Shown here in pieces: positions 28,313-37,091 of a DNA stretch of 37,091 nt (the stretch's first letter is position 1; each line of letters begins with the position of its first letter). The notes beneath the pieces are model-generated. The model was not told where the DNA came from, did no database searches, and saw only the letters and a list, made by a program, of their open reading frames with translations. Origin of the DNA: Methanomicrobiales archaeon (lineage in GTDB: Archaea; Halobacteriota; Methanomicrobia; Methanomicrobiales; Methanomicrobiaceae). A program made the translations under genes and the position numbers. The stretch covers positions 1 through 37,091 of the forward strand of contig JAAEEQ010000006.1 in assembly GCA_013415665.1 (NCBI GenBank). The letters run 5' to 3'.

Positions 28313-28744
28313 ATGCGGGACTATAAACATATTGAAGCATGTATTGCCCGCTACATTGTAAAAAGATACCGTAATGTCGTTGAAATCGGGGTCGGAAAAA
28401 ATTTTGCCGTTGCCGAAACCCTGGTGCAGGCAGGGTGCGCGGTGCGCTGTACCGACATCCGTCCGGCGGATCACGGCACGATCGCCGTGCTCTGTGACGA
28501 TATCTGCAACCCCCGGCCCGTGCTCTATGCCGGAGCCGAACTGCTCTATGCAGTGCGTCCCGGCGTCGAGATGGTGCCGTTTCTGATCGCGCTTGCACGG
28601 GATGTCGGTGCCGACTGCCTGGTCTACCATCTCGGAGGTGAGATCTACGAAAACGGCGGGCGGATCGTGGATGCCGGCGTGGTCCTGCACTGCTATCACC
28701 GCAGCGGGCGGACAGCCCCGTCAGAACCCGTCAAAAAGGGTTGA
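28313..28744 (+). CDS. UPF0146 family protein
   Basis: [32 protein letters not shown]...[14 protein letters not shown]. Confidence 0.82.
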   Translation: MRDYKHIEACIARYIVKRYRNVVEIGVGKNFAVAETLVQAGCAVRCTDIRPADHGTIAVLCDDICNPRPVLYAGAELLYAVRPGVEMVPFLIALARDVGADCLVYHLGGEIYENGGRIVDAGVVLHCYHRSGRTAPSEPVKKG

Positions 28745-30058
28745 CTGGTTGTCGGCAGTTCTCTTCTGTTCTTTTTTGGCGGGTTCGGGCTCTTTTGCCT
28801 GCTGCGGTGCCGCAGGCTCCGGCGGTTCGGCCGGCAGGGCGCTCCCCTTCACAATCCGTCCGCTCCGATCGCGGTCGTGCAGGAAGAAGGTGAGTTCGTC
28901 GGTATCGAGATCGAATTCCCGGACGAAGGGGGGTGCATGGGCATCGATGAGCATGGCAAGCGGTGTTAAGAAATCGTCGCGGAGCGTCGCCTGCGACATC
29001 CGGAGGTTTCGTGAGAATTTGTGCAGGACCGATGTCCGCACGGCTTTCTGCCGCCGCAGCTGCCCCATCGCCCGCCAGCGGGAGGGAGCGGCAATTCTTC
29101 CTCCAAGGTGCGACCCTTCCGCGGCCCGGGCGGATCCTATCAGCATGATCGCGGTTGCATACCGCCAGAGCGTATAGTACTGGCGCCGGAAGGTATACCC
29201 GATAAATTCGTCCGCACGGGCAAGGCGGCCGAATGCCGACGCCTGCTCCCGCGGCGACTCGATATGCCGGATATTTTCATCGATCCACTGGACGACGGTG
29301 TCCGGCGTATCGGCGATCTCGTAGGAAAGGCCCAGCAATGCGGCATCATCCGGCGTTTTGAAGATGCCGGCGACGAGATCGAAGATGGTGGCCCGCCCGT
29401 CTTTGCGGGACGTCGCAACATTGTCCGCCGCAAGTTCGCCCGAGCCGATGGCGGCGGCATACAGCATGTTCACCGCCGCCCGCATATCCCCCCCTGCCGC
29501 GGCGGCAATACCCGCCAGCACATCCTCATTGCAGGACACTCCTTCCGATCTGCAGATGAACCTCAGCCGGGGCACGATCGAACGTGCGGGAAGCGCCTTG
29601 AACTGGACGGCCTCGCACCGGCTTTTCAGCTCCTTGGCAATCCCGTAGATGTCATTGGCGATGAGGATGATCGGCTGACGCGTTCCCCTGATCAGATCGA
29701 CGATCGCTTTTGCGCCACCCCGGTCGGCGGTGCCGTGCAGGTTGTCCGCCTCGTCGAGGATGATCAGTTTTCGTCTGGCACCCGAAAGGCTCGCCGTGGT
29801 GCTGCTGTTTCCGGCAATTCGCTCGATTACTGCTTTGGTCCGCTGATCGCTCGCGTTCAGCTCGACGATCTCCCATTCCATGTCGTGTGCAAGGGCGTGG
29901 GCAGCAGATGTTTTGCCCGTGCCGGGCTTGCCGTACAGGATGAGCGGTTTGCTCTGCCGTGTCCAGTCGCGTGCCCACTCGGCAATCTGGCGGATTGCAG
30001 TCCCGTTTCCAACGATATCCGCGAGGTGGCGCGGCCGGTACTGCTCCGCCCAGTCCAT
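28721..30058 (-). CDS. rfcL: Replication factor C large subunit
   Basis: [24 protein letters not shown]...[20 protein letters not shown]...[10 protein letters not shown]-terminal [11 protein letters not shown]-box. Start trimmed from 30574. Confidence 0.92.
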   Translation of the reverse strand: MDWAEQYRPRHLADIVGNGTAIRQIAEWARDWTRQSKPLILYGKPGTGKTSAAHALAHDMEWEIVELNASDQRTKAVIERIAGNSSTTASLSGARRKLIILDEADNLHGTADRGGAKAIVDLIRGTRQPIILIANDIYGIAKELKSRCEAVQFKALPARSIVPRLRFICRSEGVSCNEDVLAGIAAAAGGDMRAAVNMLYAAAIGSGELAADNVATSRKDGRATIFDLVAGIFKTPDDAALLGLSYEIADTPDTVVQWIDENIRHIESPREQASAFGRLARADEFIGYTFRRQYYTLWRYATAIMLIGSARAAEGSHLGGRIAAPSRWRAMGQLRRQKAVRTSVLHKFSRNLRMSQATLRDDFLTPLAMLIDAHAPPFVREFDLDTDELTFFLHDRDRSGRIVKGSALPAEPPEPAAPQQAKEPEPAKKEQKRTADNQSTLFDGF

Positions 30059-30188
30059 GTGTACATACTTGTCCGCTGTCGTCAAAAAAGCGATGCCCAA
30101 CGGTCCCGGGCGTATCGGAACCGGAAGCAAATACATTATCTTGCATGCCGCGCAAATACCTTCTATCGAACGAAACGATGGTGTTATC

Positions 30189-31226
30189 GTGGCAAACAGC
30201 TGCTCCACAGAGATCATTGCAAAGGCTGTCCGGGAATATGCGGGGGTGACCAGAAAAAGTGCCATTGGCCGTATTATCAAAGGACTGCGGATTGACGCTC
30301 CGTTCGTGGTTGCGTCGTTCGGCGAGGATGCCGCCGTCATACAAAACAACGACGAGGGCCTGCTGCTGGCAGCGGACGGCATCTGGAGCAAGCTTATGGA
30401 GGCCGATCCGTACTGGGCGGGGTACTGCTCGGTCCTGGTCAATATCCATGATATTGCCGCCATGGGCGGGCGGCCGCTCGCCATGGTCGATGTGCTGTCT
30501 GTCGCGAGCGAACAGATCTGCCACGACGTTTCACGGGGCATGCTGGATGCATCGCGGCAGTTCGGCGTCCCCATCGTCGGCGGGCACCTGCATCCCGATA
30601 CCCCCTATAATGTGATCGATGTGGCGATCCTCGGGATTGTCAGGATGGATGCGGCGATTTATTCCCACACGGCCCGTGAAGGGGACCGCGTGGTTGCCGC
30701 GATCGATCTCGACGGGCGTGTTCATCCCTCCTGCATCTTAAACTGGGATTCGGTGACGATGAAATCCGCGGAGGTCGTACGAAAGCAGATTGGGGTCCTC
30801 GAAGGGCTCGGGCGCGATCGTCTCGTGACGGCGGGCAAGGATATCAGCAATCCCGGCGTTATCGGGACGCTTGGCATGCTGCTTGAAATGAGCGGGAAGG
30901 GAGCGGTTCTGGATCTCGACCTGATTCCATGCCCCGACCTGAAAGCAATAGGGATTACCTTTGACCACTGGGTGCGGATGTATCCCGGCATGGGATTCAT
31001 CCTGACGGTCCGGCCGGAGCATGTCGCCGAGGTATGCCGCCGTTTTGCCAATGCAGGCATGGCGGCGGCGGACATTGGATCCGTCGACACGTCGAGGCGC
31101 CTGACCGTGACCCACCGGGACGAAAGCTCACCGGTATTCGATCTCTCCAGGGAAGGTATCATGCGCATCTTTAACGGCGAAGGGGTGCAGCGGAGCCATG
31201 TTAGTGGGAATCGGTGCGATCTCTGA
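30189..31226 (+). CDS. Putative methanogenesis marker protein 2 (AIR synthase-related)
   Basis: [62 protein letters not shown]...; GTG start inferred. Confidence 0.82.
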   Translation: MANSCSTEIIAKAVREYAGVTRKSAIGRIIKGLRIDAPFVVASFGEDAAVIQNNDEGLLLAADGIWSKLMEADPYWAGYCSVLVNIHDIAAMGGRPLAMVDVLSVASEQICHDVSRGMLDASRQFGVPIVGGHLHPDTPYNVIDVAILGIVRMDAAIYSHTAREGDRVVAAIDLDGRVHPSCILNWDSVTMKSAEVVRKQIGVLEGLGRDRLVTAGKDISNPGVIGTLGMLLEMSGKGAVLDLDLIPCPDLKAIGITFDHWVRMYPGMGFILTVRPEHVAEVCRRFANAGMAAADIGSVDTSRRLTVTHRDESSPVFDLSREGIMRIFNGEGVQRSHVSGNRCDL

Positions 31227-31846
31227 TCCGGGGCCGGTCATTGCGGCACTCCGGTGCCTTCCTGCCGGCATTTCGGTCGTGCTCTATCTTCCCGAAGGCG
31301 TGGGGGACGCTGCCTGCGAACAGCACGCTGGCAGCACTGAAGGAAGCCTTTGCCGTCGAGCGCCTTGAAAGGGTTGCATTACTCGAAACAGCGGCCGGAA
31401 AACGTTTTTTCCTAGCACCCGTCGGGGTTGACGAAGGATGGACGGTTTTTGACAAATGCTCGCTTATCGCGGGAGCACGGAGGCTTGCCGCACGTTTCTT
31501 ACCGGATACCTCCGTTGCCGTGCTTTCCGGCGGCCGGCTCGGGGATGTGGGAAGGCACGGGCAGGTCGACAGGAGTCTCGCCGATGCGGAACTCGTCGCC
31601 CGCCTGACCTCTGCTGACCATGCCGAGATCCTGATCGAGGATGCCGTTTCGACGCACAGTATTATCATTGCCCCCGACGGGATTTCCGGCAACCTGATTT
31701 TCCGGACTCTTGTCTTTCTGGGCAACGGGTCCGCACACGGGGCTCCGGTGCTAAATATCGATAAAATCTTTGTGGATACTTCGCGCGCTTCCATAGATTA
31801 TTCCAATGCGATAAAGCTTGCCGCAGCACTGGCGAAAGAAATTTAA
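31198..31846 (+). pseudogene. mtxX: MtxX-like (methanogenesis marker protein 4) with apparent frameshift / possible internal deletion
   Basis: N-terminus [34 protein letters not shown] is in the frame starting at 31198; the rest, TLPANSTLAALKEAFAVERLERVALLETAAGKRFFLAPVGVDEGWT...FVDTSRASIDYSNAIKLAAALAKEI, is in the +1 frame, ending 31846. Confidence 0.6.
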
Positions 31847-31990
31847 AGGCTAATTACACGCTTATATTTAATTTAAATTGCATATTTTGGGTTTTTTGTA
31901 TTTCTGGCTCGAATCTGAAGGATGGCAATCAGATCTCTTCATCTCATACTCTGATGGCATGTTTCGCCAAAAATTGGGGCTAAATCCCGA

Positions 31991-32004
31991 AATATTTAAA
32001 TATT
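31991..32004. promoter_or_regulatory. AT-rich histone promoter region with perfect palindrome AATATTTAAATATT
   Basis: 14-nt perfect palindrome 34 nt upstream of histone ATG; overlaps a TATA-like tatttaaat. Confidence 0.5.
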
Positions 32005-32037
32005 AACTGATATATTTTCTTTTGAGGTGGAATTGAA

Positions 32038-32244
32038 ATGGCTGATCTACCTATTGCTGCAGTAGTTCGTATTGCTAAGAAAAATGGTGCAGAGCGGGTT
32101 GGCAGTGACGCAGCTGAGGCCCTTGTAAAGGCCGCAGAGTCCTACATTGCAAACCTGACGAAGGAAGCTAACAAGCTTGCGATGCACGCCGGACGAAAGA
32201 CGATCAAAGAAGAAGATGTGGCAATGGCGGTTGAGTCCGCGTAA
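32038..32244 (+). CDS. Archaeal histone
   Basis: MADLPIAAVVRIAKKNGAERVGSDAAEALVKAAESYIANLTKEANKLAMHAGRKTIKEEDVAMAVESA. Confidence 0.96.
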   Translation: MADLPIAAVVRIAKKNGAERVGSDAAEALVKAAESYIANLTKEANKLAMHAGRKTIKEEDVAMAVESA

Positions 32245-32262
32245 ACACATTCTTTTTTCTTC

Positions 32263-32847
32263 TTACAGCACACCCTTCGTACTTGGAATATCGTTCCTCT
32301 TCTCATCGCGTGCCGTTGCACTGCGCAGGGCCACGCCGAATGCCTTGAATGCCGCCTCGCAGGCGTGGTGGTCGTTGGCACCCCTGACACTGATATGGGC
32401 GGTGATCCCGGCGTGGGTGCAGAGGCTGTAGAAAAAGTGCTCGATAAGGTTTCCGGGGATAGCGCCGCCGAGCGGCATATCCGAAAACGCATCTTCCCAG
32501 ACCAGGTAGCCCCTTCCTCCGCAGTCGAGGGTGATCGTGGCGATGGCTTCGTCCATCGGCACGGCGGTGTGTGCAAACCGCCGTATGCCGCGTCCGTCGC
32601 CGATTGCTTCTTTTAATGCCGTTCCAAGTACAATCCCGGTATCTTCGACCGTGTGGTGGCTGTCGATGGCGAGATCCCCCTCTGCCTGCACTTCCAGGCC
32701 GATGGCCCCGTGGCGGCCCATCGCCGTCAGCATGTGGTCGAAGAACGGCATGTTCGTGGCAACGGACACGCCTTTTTCGCCGTCGAGATCTATACTTACG
32801 GAAATATCCGTTTCTTTTGTTGTGCGCCGATATCGTCCGGTTCTCAT
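32263..32847 (-). CDS. hisB: Imidazoleglycerol-phosphate dehydratase
   Basis: [41 protein letters not shown]...[16 protein letters not shown]. Confidence 0.95.
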   Translation of the reverse strand: MRTGRYRRTTKETDISVSIDLDGEKGVSVATNMPFFDHMLTAMGRHGAIGLEVQAEGDLAIDSHHTVEDTGIVLGTALKEAIGDGRGIRRFAHTAVPMDEAIATITLDCGGRGYLVWEDAFSDMPLGGAIPGNLIEHFFYSLCTHAGITAHISVRGANDHHACEAAFKAFGVALRSATARDEKRNDIPSTKGVL

Positions 32848-33554
32848 CCTGATGCCTCCAATGCTTCTGAAAGTGAAATTTTTTTACTGTAGAGGGCGGA
32901 GCCGAGGACGGCACCCGCCGCCCCGATCCGGAGCAGGGTCCGGAGATCCCCGACACTCGAAACACCGCCGGCGACAACGACCGGCAGGCGGGTACGGGCA
33001 ACCAGCCTTGATACGGGATCGGGGTTGATGCCCTGCTGCAGCCCCTCGACATCGACATTGGTATACAGGAGGGATCCCGCACCGCAGGTTTCGAACCGCT
33101 CAGCCCATGAGAGGTAGTCGCCGGCGGCCTCCGTCCATCCTTCGACAACCACCTGCCCGCCGCGGGCGTCGACACCGGCCATCACCGCATCGGAGCCGTA
33201 CCTGTCCGCCACGTCGGTGATGCTCTCCGGCCGGCGGATCGCAAGCGTCCCGAGGATCACCCGGTCGACTCCCAGGTCGAGCCATGCACAGGCATCCTCA
33301 ACACTCCTGATGCCGCCACCGAGCTGGATGAACGCCCCCGTCTCCCTGACGATTTCACGGATTTTTGCAGCATTTTCACCGGCATTGCCGAAAGCCCCGT
33401 CGAGATTGATGATATGCAGGTTTTCCGCCCCCTCGTCGAGCCACTGCCGTGCACAGGCAAGGGGATCGCCGTAGTAGCATGCCCGGTCGCGGGAGCCCTG
33501 CACGAGCTGGACGCATCGCCCCCCGAGGATGTCGACAGCGGGATAGAGCTTCAT
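32844..33554 (-). CDS. hisA: Phosphoribosylformimino-AICAR ribotide isomerase
   Basis: [56 protein letters not shown]...[16 protein letters not shown]. Confidence 0.95.
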   Translation of the reverse strand: MKLYPAVDILGGRCVQLVQGSRDRACYYGDPLACARQWLDEGAENLHIINLDGAFGNAGENAAKIREIVRETGAFIQLGGGIRSVEDACAWLDLGVDRVILGTLAIRRPESITDVADRYGSDAVMAGVDARGGQVVVEGWTEAAGDYLSWAERFETCGAGSLLYTNVDVEGLQQGINPDPVSRLVARTRLPVVVAGGVSSVGDLRTLLRIGAAGAVLGSALYSKKISLSEALEASG

Positions 33555-33558
33555 GCGG

Positions 33559-34437
33559 TCACCGGATAATGCGCTCTATCGGCATGACAAGGATATCCCT
33601 GGCACCCGCGTTCTTTAACTGGCTGATGAGCTGGTAGATGTGGTCTTCCGCCACAACGGCATGGACGGCGACGAGGTTGTCGGCGGAGGCGACCTCCATC
33701 ACGGTCGGCCCGGAAAGGCCGGGAAGGACACGTTTCACATCTTCGAGGGCATTTTTCTGCACGTTCATCATGACGTACACCTGCCCGCGTGCCCGGATGA
33801 CGCTTTCCAGCGCAAGCCGGAGCTCCTCGATCTTTGCTCCCCGCATCGCCATCCGGCCACGGTTGGCAATGAGGATCGTCGACGACTCGAGAATCTCCTC
33901 GATGACGCGAAGGCGGTTGGTGCGGAGCGTATTGCCGGAACTGGCCAGATCGACGATCGCGTCTGCGATGCCGAGATAGGGCGTCGCCTCGCAGGCGCCA
34001 CCGACCGGGACGATAGTCACCCTGATGCCCTTTGTCTTAAAAAAGGAACGGGTGAGGTTCGGAAACTCCGTGGCAATCCTCGCCCCGTCGAGATCGGCTG
34101 CGTCGGCTATCCCGGCATCGTCAGGGACGGCAAGGACGAGTGTTGCCGTTCCCAGCTCCAGATCCAGGAGCTCGGCGACGTCCGACTCCCGCTCCCGCAC
34201 CATGTCCCTTCCGGTGATGCCGATATCGGCCGCCCCGTTGGCGACATACTCGGGAATATCGATCGGCCGGGCGAAGAGCACCTCGATCTCGGGATCGCCT
34301 GTCGGGGCGATCAGCTTCCGGTCTCCGCCGTTCTTGATATGCAGCCCGCTTTTTTCGATCAATTCGAGAATCGGCTGTGCAATCCGCCCCTTGTTCGGGA
34401 CGGCAAGGCGCAGCCGTTCAGAAGGTTTTGAGTTCAC
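33559..34437 (-). CDS. hisG: ATP phosphoribosyltransferase (long form)
   Basis: [26 protein letters not shown]...[11 protein letters not shown]...[35 protein letters not shown] start at 34437 inferred, overlapping metK end. Confidence 0.92.
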   Translation of the reverse strand: MNSKPSERLRLAVPNKGRIAQPILELIEKSGLHIKNGGDRKLIAPTGDPEIEVLFARPIDIPEYVANGAADIGITGRDMVRERESDVAELLDLELGTATLVLAVPDDAGIADAADLDGARIATEFPNLTRSFFKTKGIRVTIVPVGGACEATPYLGIADAIVDLASSGNTLRTNRLRVIEEILESSTILIANRGRMAMRGAKIEELRLALESVIRARGQVYVMMNVQKNALEDVKRVLPGLSGPTVMEVASADNLVAVHAVVAEDHIYQLISQLKNAGARDILVMPIERIIR

Positions 34438-35623
34438 CTTTGATGACCCTCTCGGTGATGCCGGTAATGCCGGCGAGCTGCTCGTCGATGATCGCCTCGG
34501 TTTCACGCATGATGGCGGTTTCGTCGGCGCCCGCCTTCGGTATGTACTGGACGCTGGCGACCAGCGGGTGGTCGATGGGCTTGCCGATCTGCGAGAGCAG
34601 CCGGATATACATCTCTTCTATGCCGTCGATGCTGGAAACGCAGGTCTGTGCCATCTCGGTTGCGAGAAGGTTGTAGATCTTGCCGATATGGTTGATCGGG
34701 TTCTTGCCGCTCGTCGCCTCCATGCTCATGGGACGGTTCGGGGTGATCAGGCCGTTGGCGCGGTTGCCGCGCCCGACGGAGCCGTCGTCGCCCATCTCGG
34801 CCGACGTGCCGGTCACGGTCATGAACAGGTTGCCGCTCGCGTAGTCGTCGCCGGTATTGACTGCCACGACGACGTTCCGGTTCGTGTATTTACGGGCCTG
34901 GGTGGCGACCTCGTCGCACATCATCGCCACTGCTTCCTTGTAATCCCCGATCCCGGAGCAGAAACGGTCGATCATCGCCGTACAGAGCGTCAGGGTGATG
35001 GAGTCGCTGTCCCTGAGCCCCATGATCTTGATATCGGTGCCGATGATGGGGTGTCGGGGACGGATGACGGTATCGATGTAATCGCTCACTTCACGGGTGA
35101 TCGTCTCGAGTTCGGAAAACGGCGCATGGCCGACGCCGAAGGAGGTATCGTTCGCATGAGGAATGGGATTTGTTCCGCATGCCCGGAACACTCCCTGCAG
35201 ATCCGAGGACCCTTTGCCCATCCGGCAGTCAACGATGACATCCTGCTCGAGATCCAGGTACGTGAGGGTGGAACGCAGGTAATTCCTTGCCGCCTTGACG
35301 GCGATGGCGTCTGTCGGGATAATCCGCCCGTTGACGTCCTTTGAGGCACGCCCGGTGACGAGCACATAAATCGGCCGGGTGACGCGGCCTCCGCCAAAGC
35401 GCGGGAGCGATTCGCCCGCCACAATCTCACCCTGATCGGTATTGTGGTGAAGCACAGCGCCGCATTCTTCAATATACGCACGGGAAAGCGCGCGGCTGAT
35501 CGACTCCGCAATGCCGTCCGCAAGGCTGTCCGGGTGGCCGATTCCCTTGCGTTCGACAAGCTCGATGTGCTGCTTCTCAATAGGAACCTGTTGTAGTGTT
35601 TCCACTCTGATATTCCGTGTCAT
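34418..35623 (-). CDS. metK: Archaeal S-adenosylmethionine synthetase
   Basis: [50 protein letters not shown]...[18 protein letters not shown]. Confidence 0.95.
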   Translation of the reverse strand: MTRNIRVETLQQVPIEKQHIELVERKGIGHPDSLADGIAESISRALSRAYIEECGAVLHHNTDQGEIVAGESLPRFGGGRVTRPIYVLVTGRASKDVNGRIIPTDAIAVKAARNYLRSTLTYLDLEQDVIVDCRMGKGSSDLQGVFRACGTNPIPHANDTSFGVGHAPFSELETITREVSDYIDTVIRPRHPIIGTDIKIMGLRDSDSITLTLCTAMIDRFCSGIGDYKEAVAMMCDEVATQARKYTNRNVVVAVNTGDDYASGNLFMTVTGTSAEMGDDGSVGRGNRANGLITPNRPMSMEATSGKNPINHIGKIYNLLATEMAQTCVSSIDGIEEMYIRLLSQIGKPIDHPLVASVQYIPKAGADETAIMRETEAIIDEQLAGITGITERVIKGELKTF

Positions 35624-35687
35624 GTCGGTCCTCGAGTTCCTCAGGATAAATAGTATAAAATTGCCGGGTACTCACTTAACGGTTTCC

Positions 35688-35717
35688 TTACCTCCCAGAA
35701 AGCGGGAATTGAGGTAA
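35688..35717. promoter_or_regulatory. Inverted repeat TTACCTC...GAGGTAA between dacZ and metK
   Basis: 7-bp perfect arms (35688-35694 / 35711-35717), with inner CC/GG pairing. Confidence 0.4.
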
Positions 35718-35748
35718 AGCACGCCCCGTACCGGGCTTTTTGTACCGC

Positions 35749-36546
35749 TCACCGGATAATCCTGAGATCGGAATCGATGGAGAGTTTGCATTCGCCGTCG
35801 CGAAACACCCGAACGATACCTCCGCTTTCGGAGATCGTCACGCCGACCACCGGCAGCTTCTGCGTCACCGCGGCTGCGGCACGGTGGCGCCCGCCAAGGC
35901 CCCCGGGCAGGCGGATGCAGCTGCCGTCCATGTCAAGGTACCTGCCTGCGGCACGGATGATGCCGTTGCAGTCGATGACGAAGACGCCGTCAAGCTGTGC
36001 GAATTCCTTGATGCTCTCCCAGTTGTCCCGGTTCTTGATGTCGCAGTCCTCGTAGCGCTGCCCGATGAAGGGGTTGAGGATCGCCTGGTGGGACTGCGAA
36101 AAGATCGCGTCGGGATCGCCGATGATAAACGCCGTGCCGATCGGGTGCCCTTCCCGCCCCTGCACGCCGATTTCCATGGCGAGGCTCAATGCCGCGAAGA
36201 TGACATCGCGTGGCACGATGTCCTCGTATTCCCTGACATTCACAAAATCACGCCCTTCCTTGATGTCGTAGATCAGGATGGCATACGGGAGCACGCCCAC
36301 GACCTGCCCTTCACTGAACCGCCGGGAGAGGTATATCTGGACGGCGGCATCGAGCAGGTGGTGTTCCGAGACCTCGAAGATGTCCTGCATGGTAAGCTCT
36401 TTGAGGACGTCTATCTGCAGGTCCTGCACCCAGATGACGGGGATGGCGCTCTCGTACTCGGCAGGTTCGAGGAATGAAACGATTGCCTGCGCTCCGATGC
36501 GTTCTGCCAGCTCCTCTGCCGTTTCCATCAGTACCCGGGCGATCAT
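35749..36546 (-). CDS. dacZ: Diadenylate cyclase DacZ (DisA_N/DAC domain)
   Basis: FAQLDGVFVIDCNGIIRAAGRYLD...GGLGGRHRAAAAVTQ: DGA-like and RHR motifs of the DAC domain, archaeal architecture. Confidence 0.9.
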   Translation of the reverse strand: MIARVLMETAEELAERIGAQAIVSFLEPAEYESAIPVIWVQDLQIDVLKELTMQDIFEVSEHHLLDAAVQIYLSRRFSEGQVVGVLPYAILIYDIKEGRDFVNVREYEDIVPRDVIFAALSLAMEIGVQGREGHPIGTAFIIGDPDAIFSQSHQAILNPFIGQRYEDCDIKNRDNWESIKEFAQLDGVFVIDCNGIIRAAGRYLDMDGSCIRLPGGLGGRHRAAAAVTQKLPVVGVTISESGGIVRVFRDGECKLSIDSDLRIIR

Positions 36547-37091
36547 AGGAGGTCCCTTATCATGCCGGGGATGTCCGAAGGTTTTTGAGCCACAGGTACA
36601 CCGAGTTCGCGGAGCCTGCGGATCTTCGAACGTGCGTCGCCTTCCCCGCCTTCGATGATAGCGCCTGCGTGGCCCATGCGTTTTTCCGGCGGGGCCGACA
36701 CGCCGGCAATGTACGCGACGACCGGGAGATCGGTTGCGGCGGCCCCCTCCTCCTCAAGATGCCCGCCCACTTCGCCGATCAGCACGACGCCGCGGGTTTC
36801 CGGGTCGTCCTCGAATTCCGCGAGCACGTCGGCGAAGGTCTGGCCGATGACCGGGTCGCCGCCGATGCCAATGACCGTGCTCTGCCCGATGCCAGCCCGG
36901 GTCAGTTCGGCGGCCACCTCGTATGTCAGCGTCCCGCTCCGTGAGATGACGCCCACGTGCCCGCGGGAGAAGAGCTGCGAGGGCATGATGCCGAGCTTGA
37001 TCTCGCCCGGCGAGAGGAGCCCAGGGCAGTTCGGGCCGATGACGGTGCACCCTTCCGCCTGGGCATAGGCGATCGCCCGCATCGTGTCGTG
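36543..37091 (-). CDS. sucD: Succinate-CoA ligase (ADP-forming) alpha subunit, truncated by window end
   Basis: GCTVIGPNCPGLLSPGEIKLGIMPSQLFSRGHVGVISRSGTLTYEVAAELTRAGIGQSTVIGIGGDPVIG...EKRMGHAGAIIEGG. Confidence 0.94.
   Translation of the reverse strand, partial: HDTMRAIAYAQAEGCTVIGPNCPGLLSPGEIKLGIMPSQLFSRGHVGVISRSGTLTYEVAAELTRAGIGQSTVIGIGGDPVIGQTFADVLAEFEDDPETRGVVLIGEVGGHLEEEGAAATDLPVVAYIAGVSAPPEKRMGHAGAIIEGGEGDARSKIRRLRELGVPVAQKPSDIPGMIRDLL

Noticed and set aside
29021-30295. 424-aa plus-strand ORF antisense to rfcL
   Set aside because: Antisense shadow; rfcL is unambiguous on the minus strand.
34025-35344. 439-aa plus-strand ORF antisense to hisG/metK
   Set aside because: Antisense shadow; both minus-strand genes are unambiguous.
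1-37091. CRISPR array, IS element, integrase or tRNA genes
   Set aside because: No regularly spaced direct repeats, transposase/integrase ORFs or tRNA cloverleaf recognised; tRNA absence should be confirmed with tRNAscan-SE.

Overview
The window is a dense, high-GC archaeal segment. Its gene content (mer, mtd, tfx, methanogenesis-marker genes, archaeal ribosomal operon order, histone, DacZ) points to a hydrogenotrophic methanogen, probably Methanomicrobiales; the order-level placement is inference. Layout: (1) mer (5' truncated), a GalT-like nucleotidylyltransferase, mtd (-), and a divergent tfx regulator. (2) A ~580-nt stretch (about 3400-3970) with no convincing protein, packed with perfect hairpins and a long-range helix, directly upstream of rpl3. 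(3) A complete S10/spc-type ribosomal protein cluster (L3 to L15, including rnp1) followed by secY, adkA, DUF106 and cmk. (4) Accessory block: msrA, an uncharacterised conserved 'DRYVGDxGDFGKYGLLR' protein, a voltage-gated-type K+ channel, an ECF transporter whose S component and both ATPase domains are one polypeptide plus a stand-alone paralogous S component, a membrane-anchored or secreted acetolactate decarboxylase, a Usp / SLC13-ArsB-type permease / Usp-like trio, archaemetzincin and UPF0146. (5) RFC-L, methanogenesis marker 2, an mtxX-like gene with an apparent frameshift, histone, hisB-hisA-hisG, metK, dacZ and sucD (truncated). The best candidates for something undescribed are the structured RNA/leader at 3400-3970, the repeated GATGAA/TTCATC inverted repeats in the ECF/acetolactate decarboxylase promoters, and the broken or recoded mtxX. 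All family calls come from reading the translations; no database search was run.
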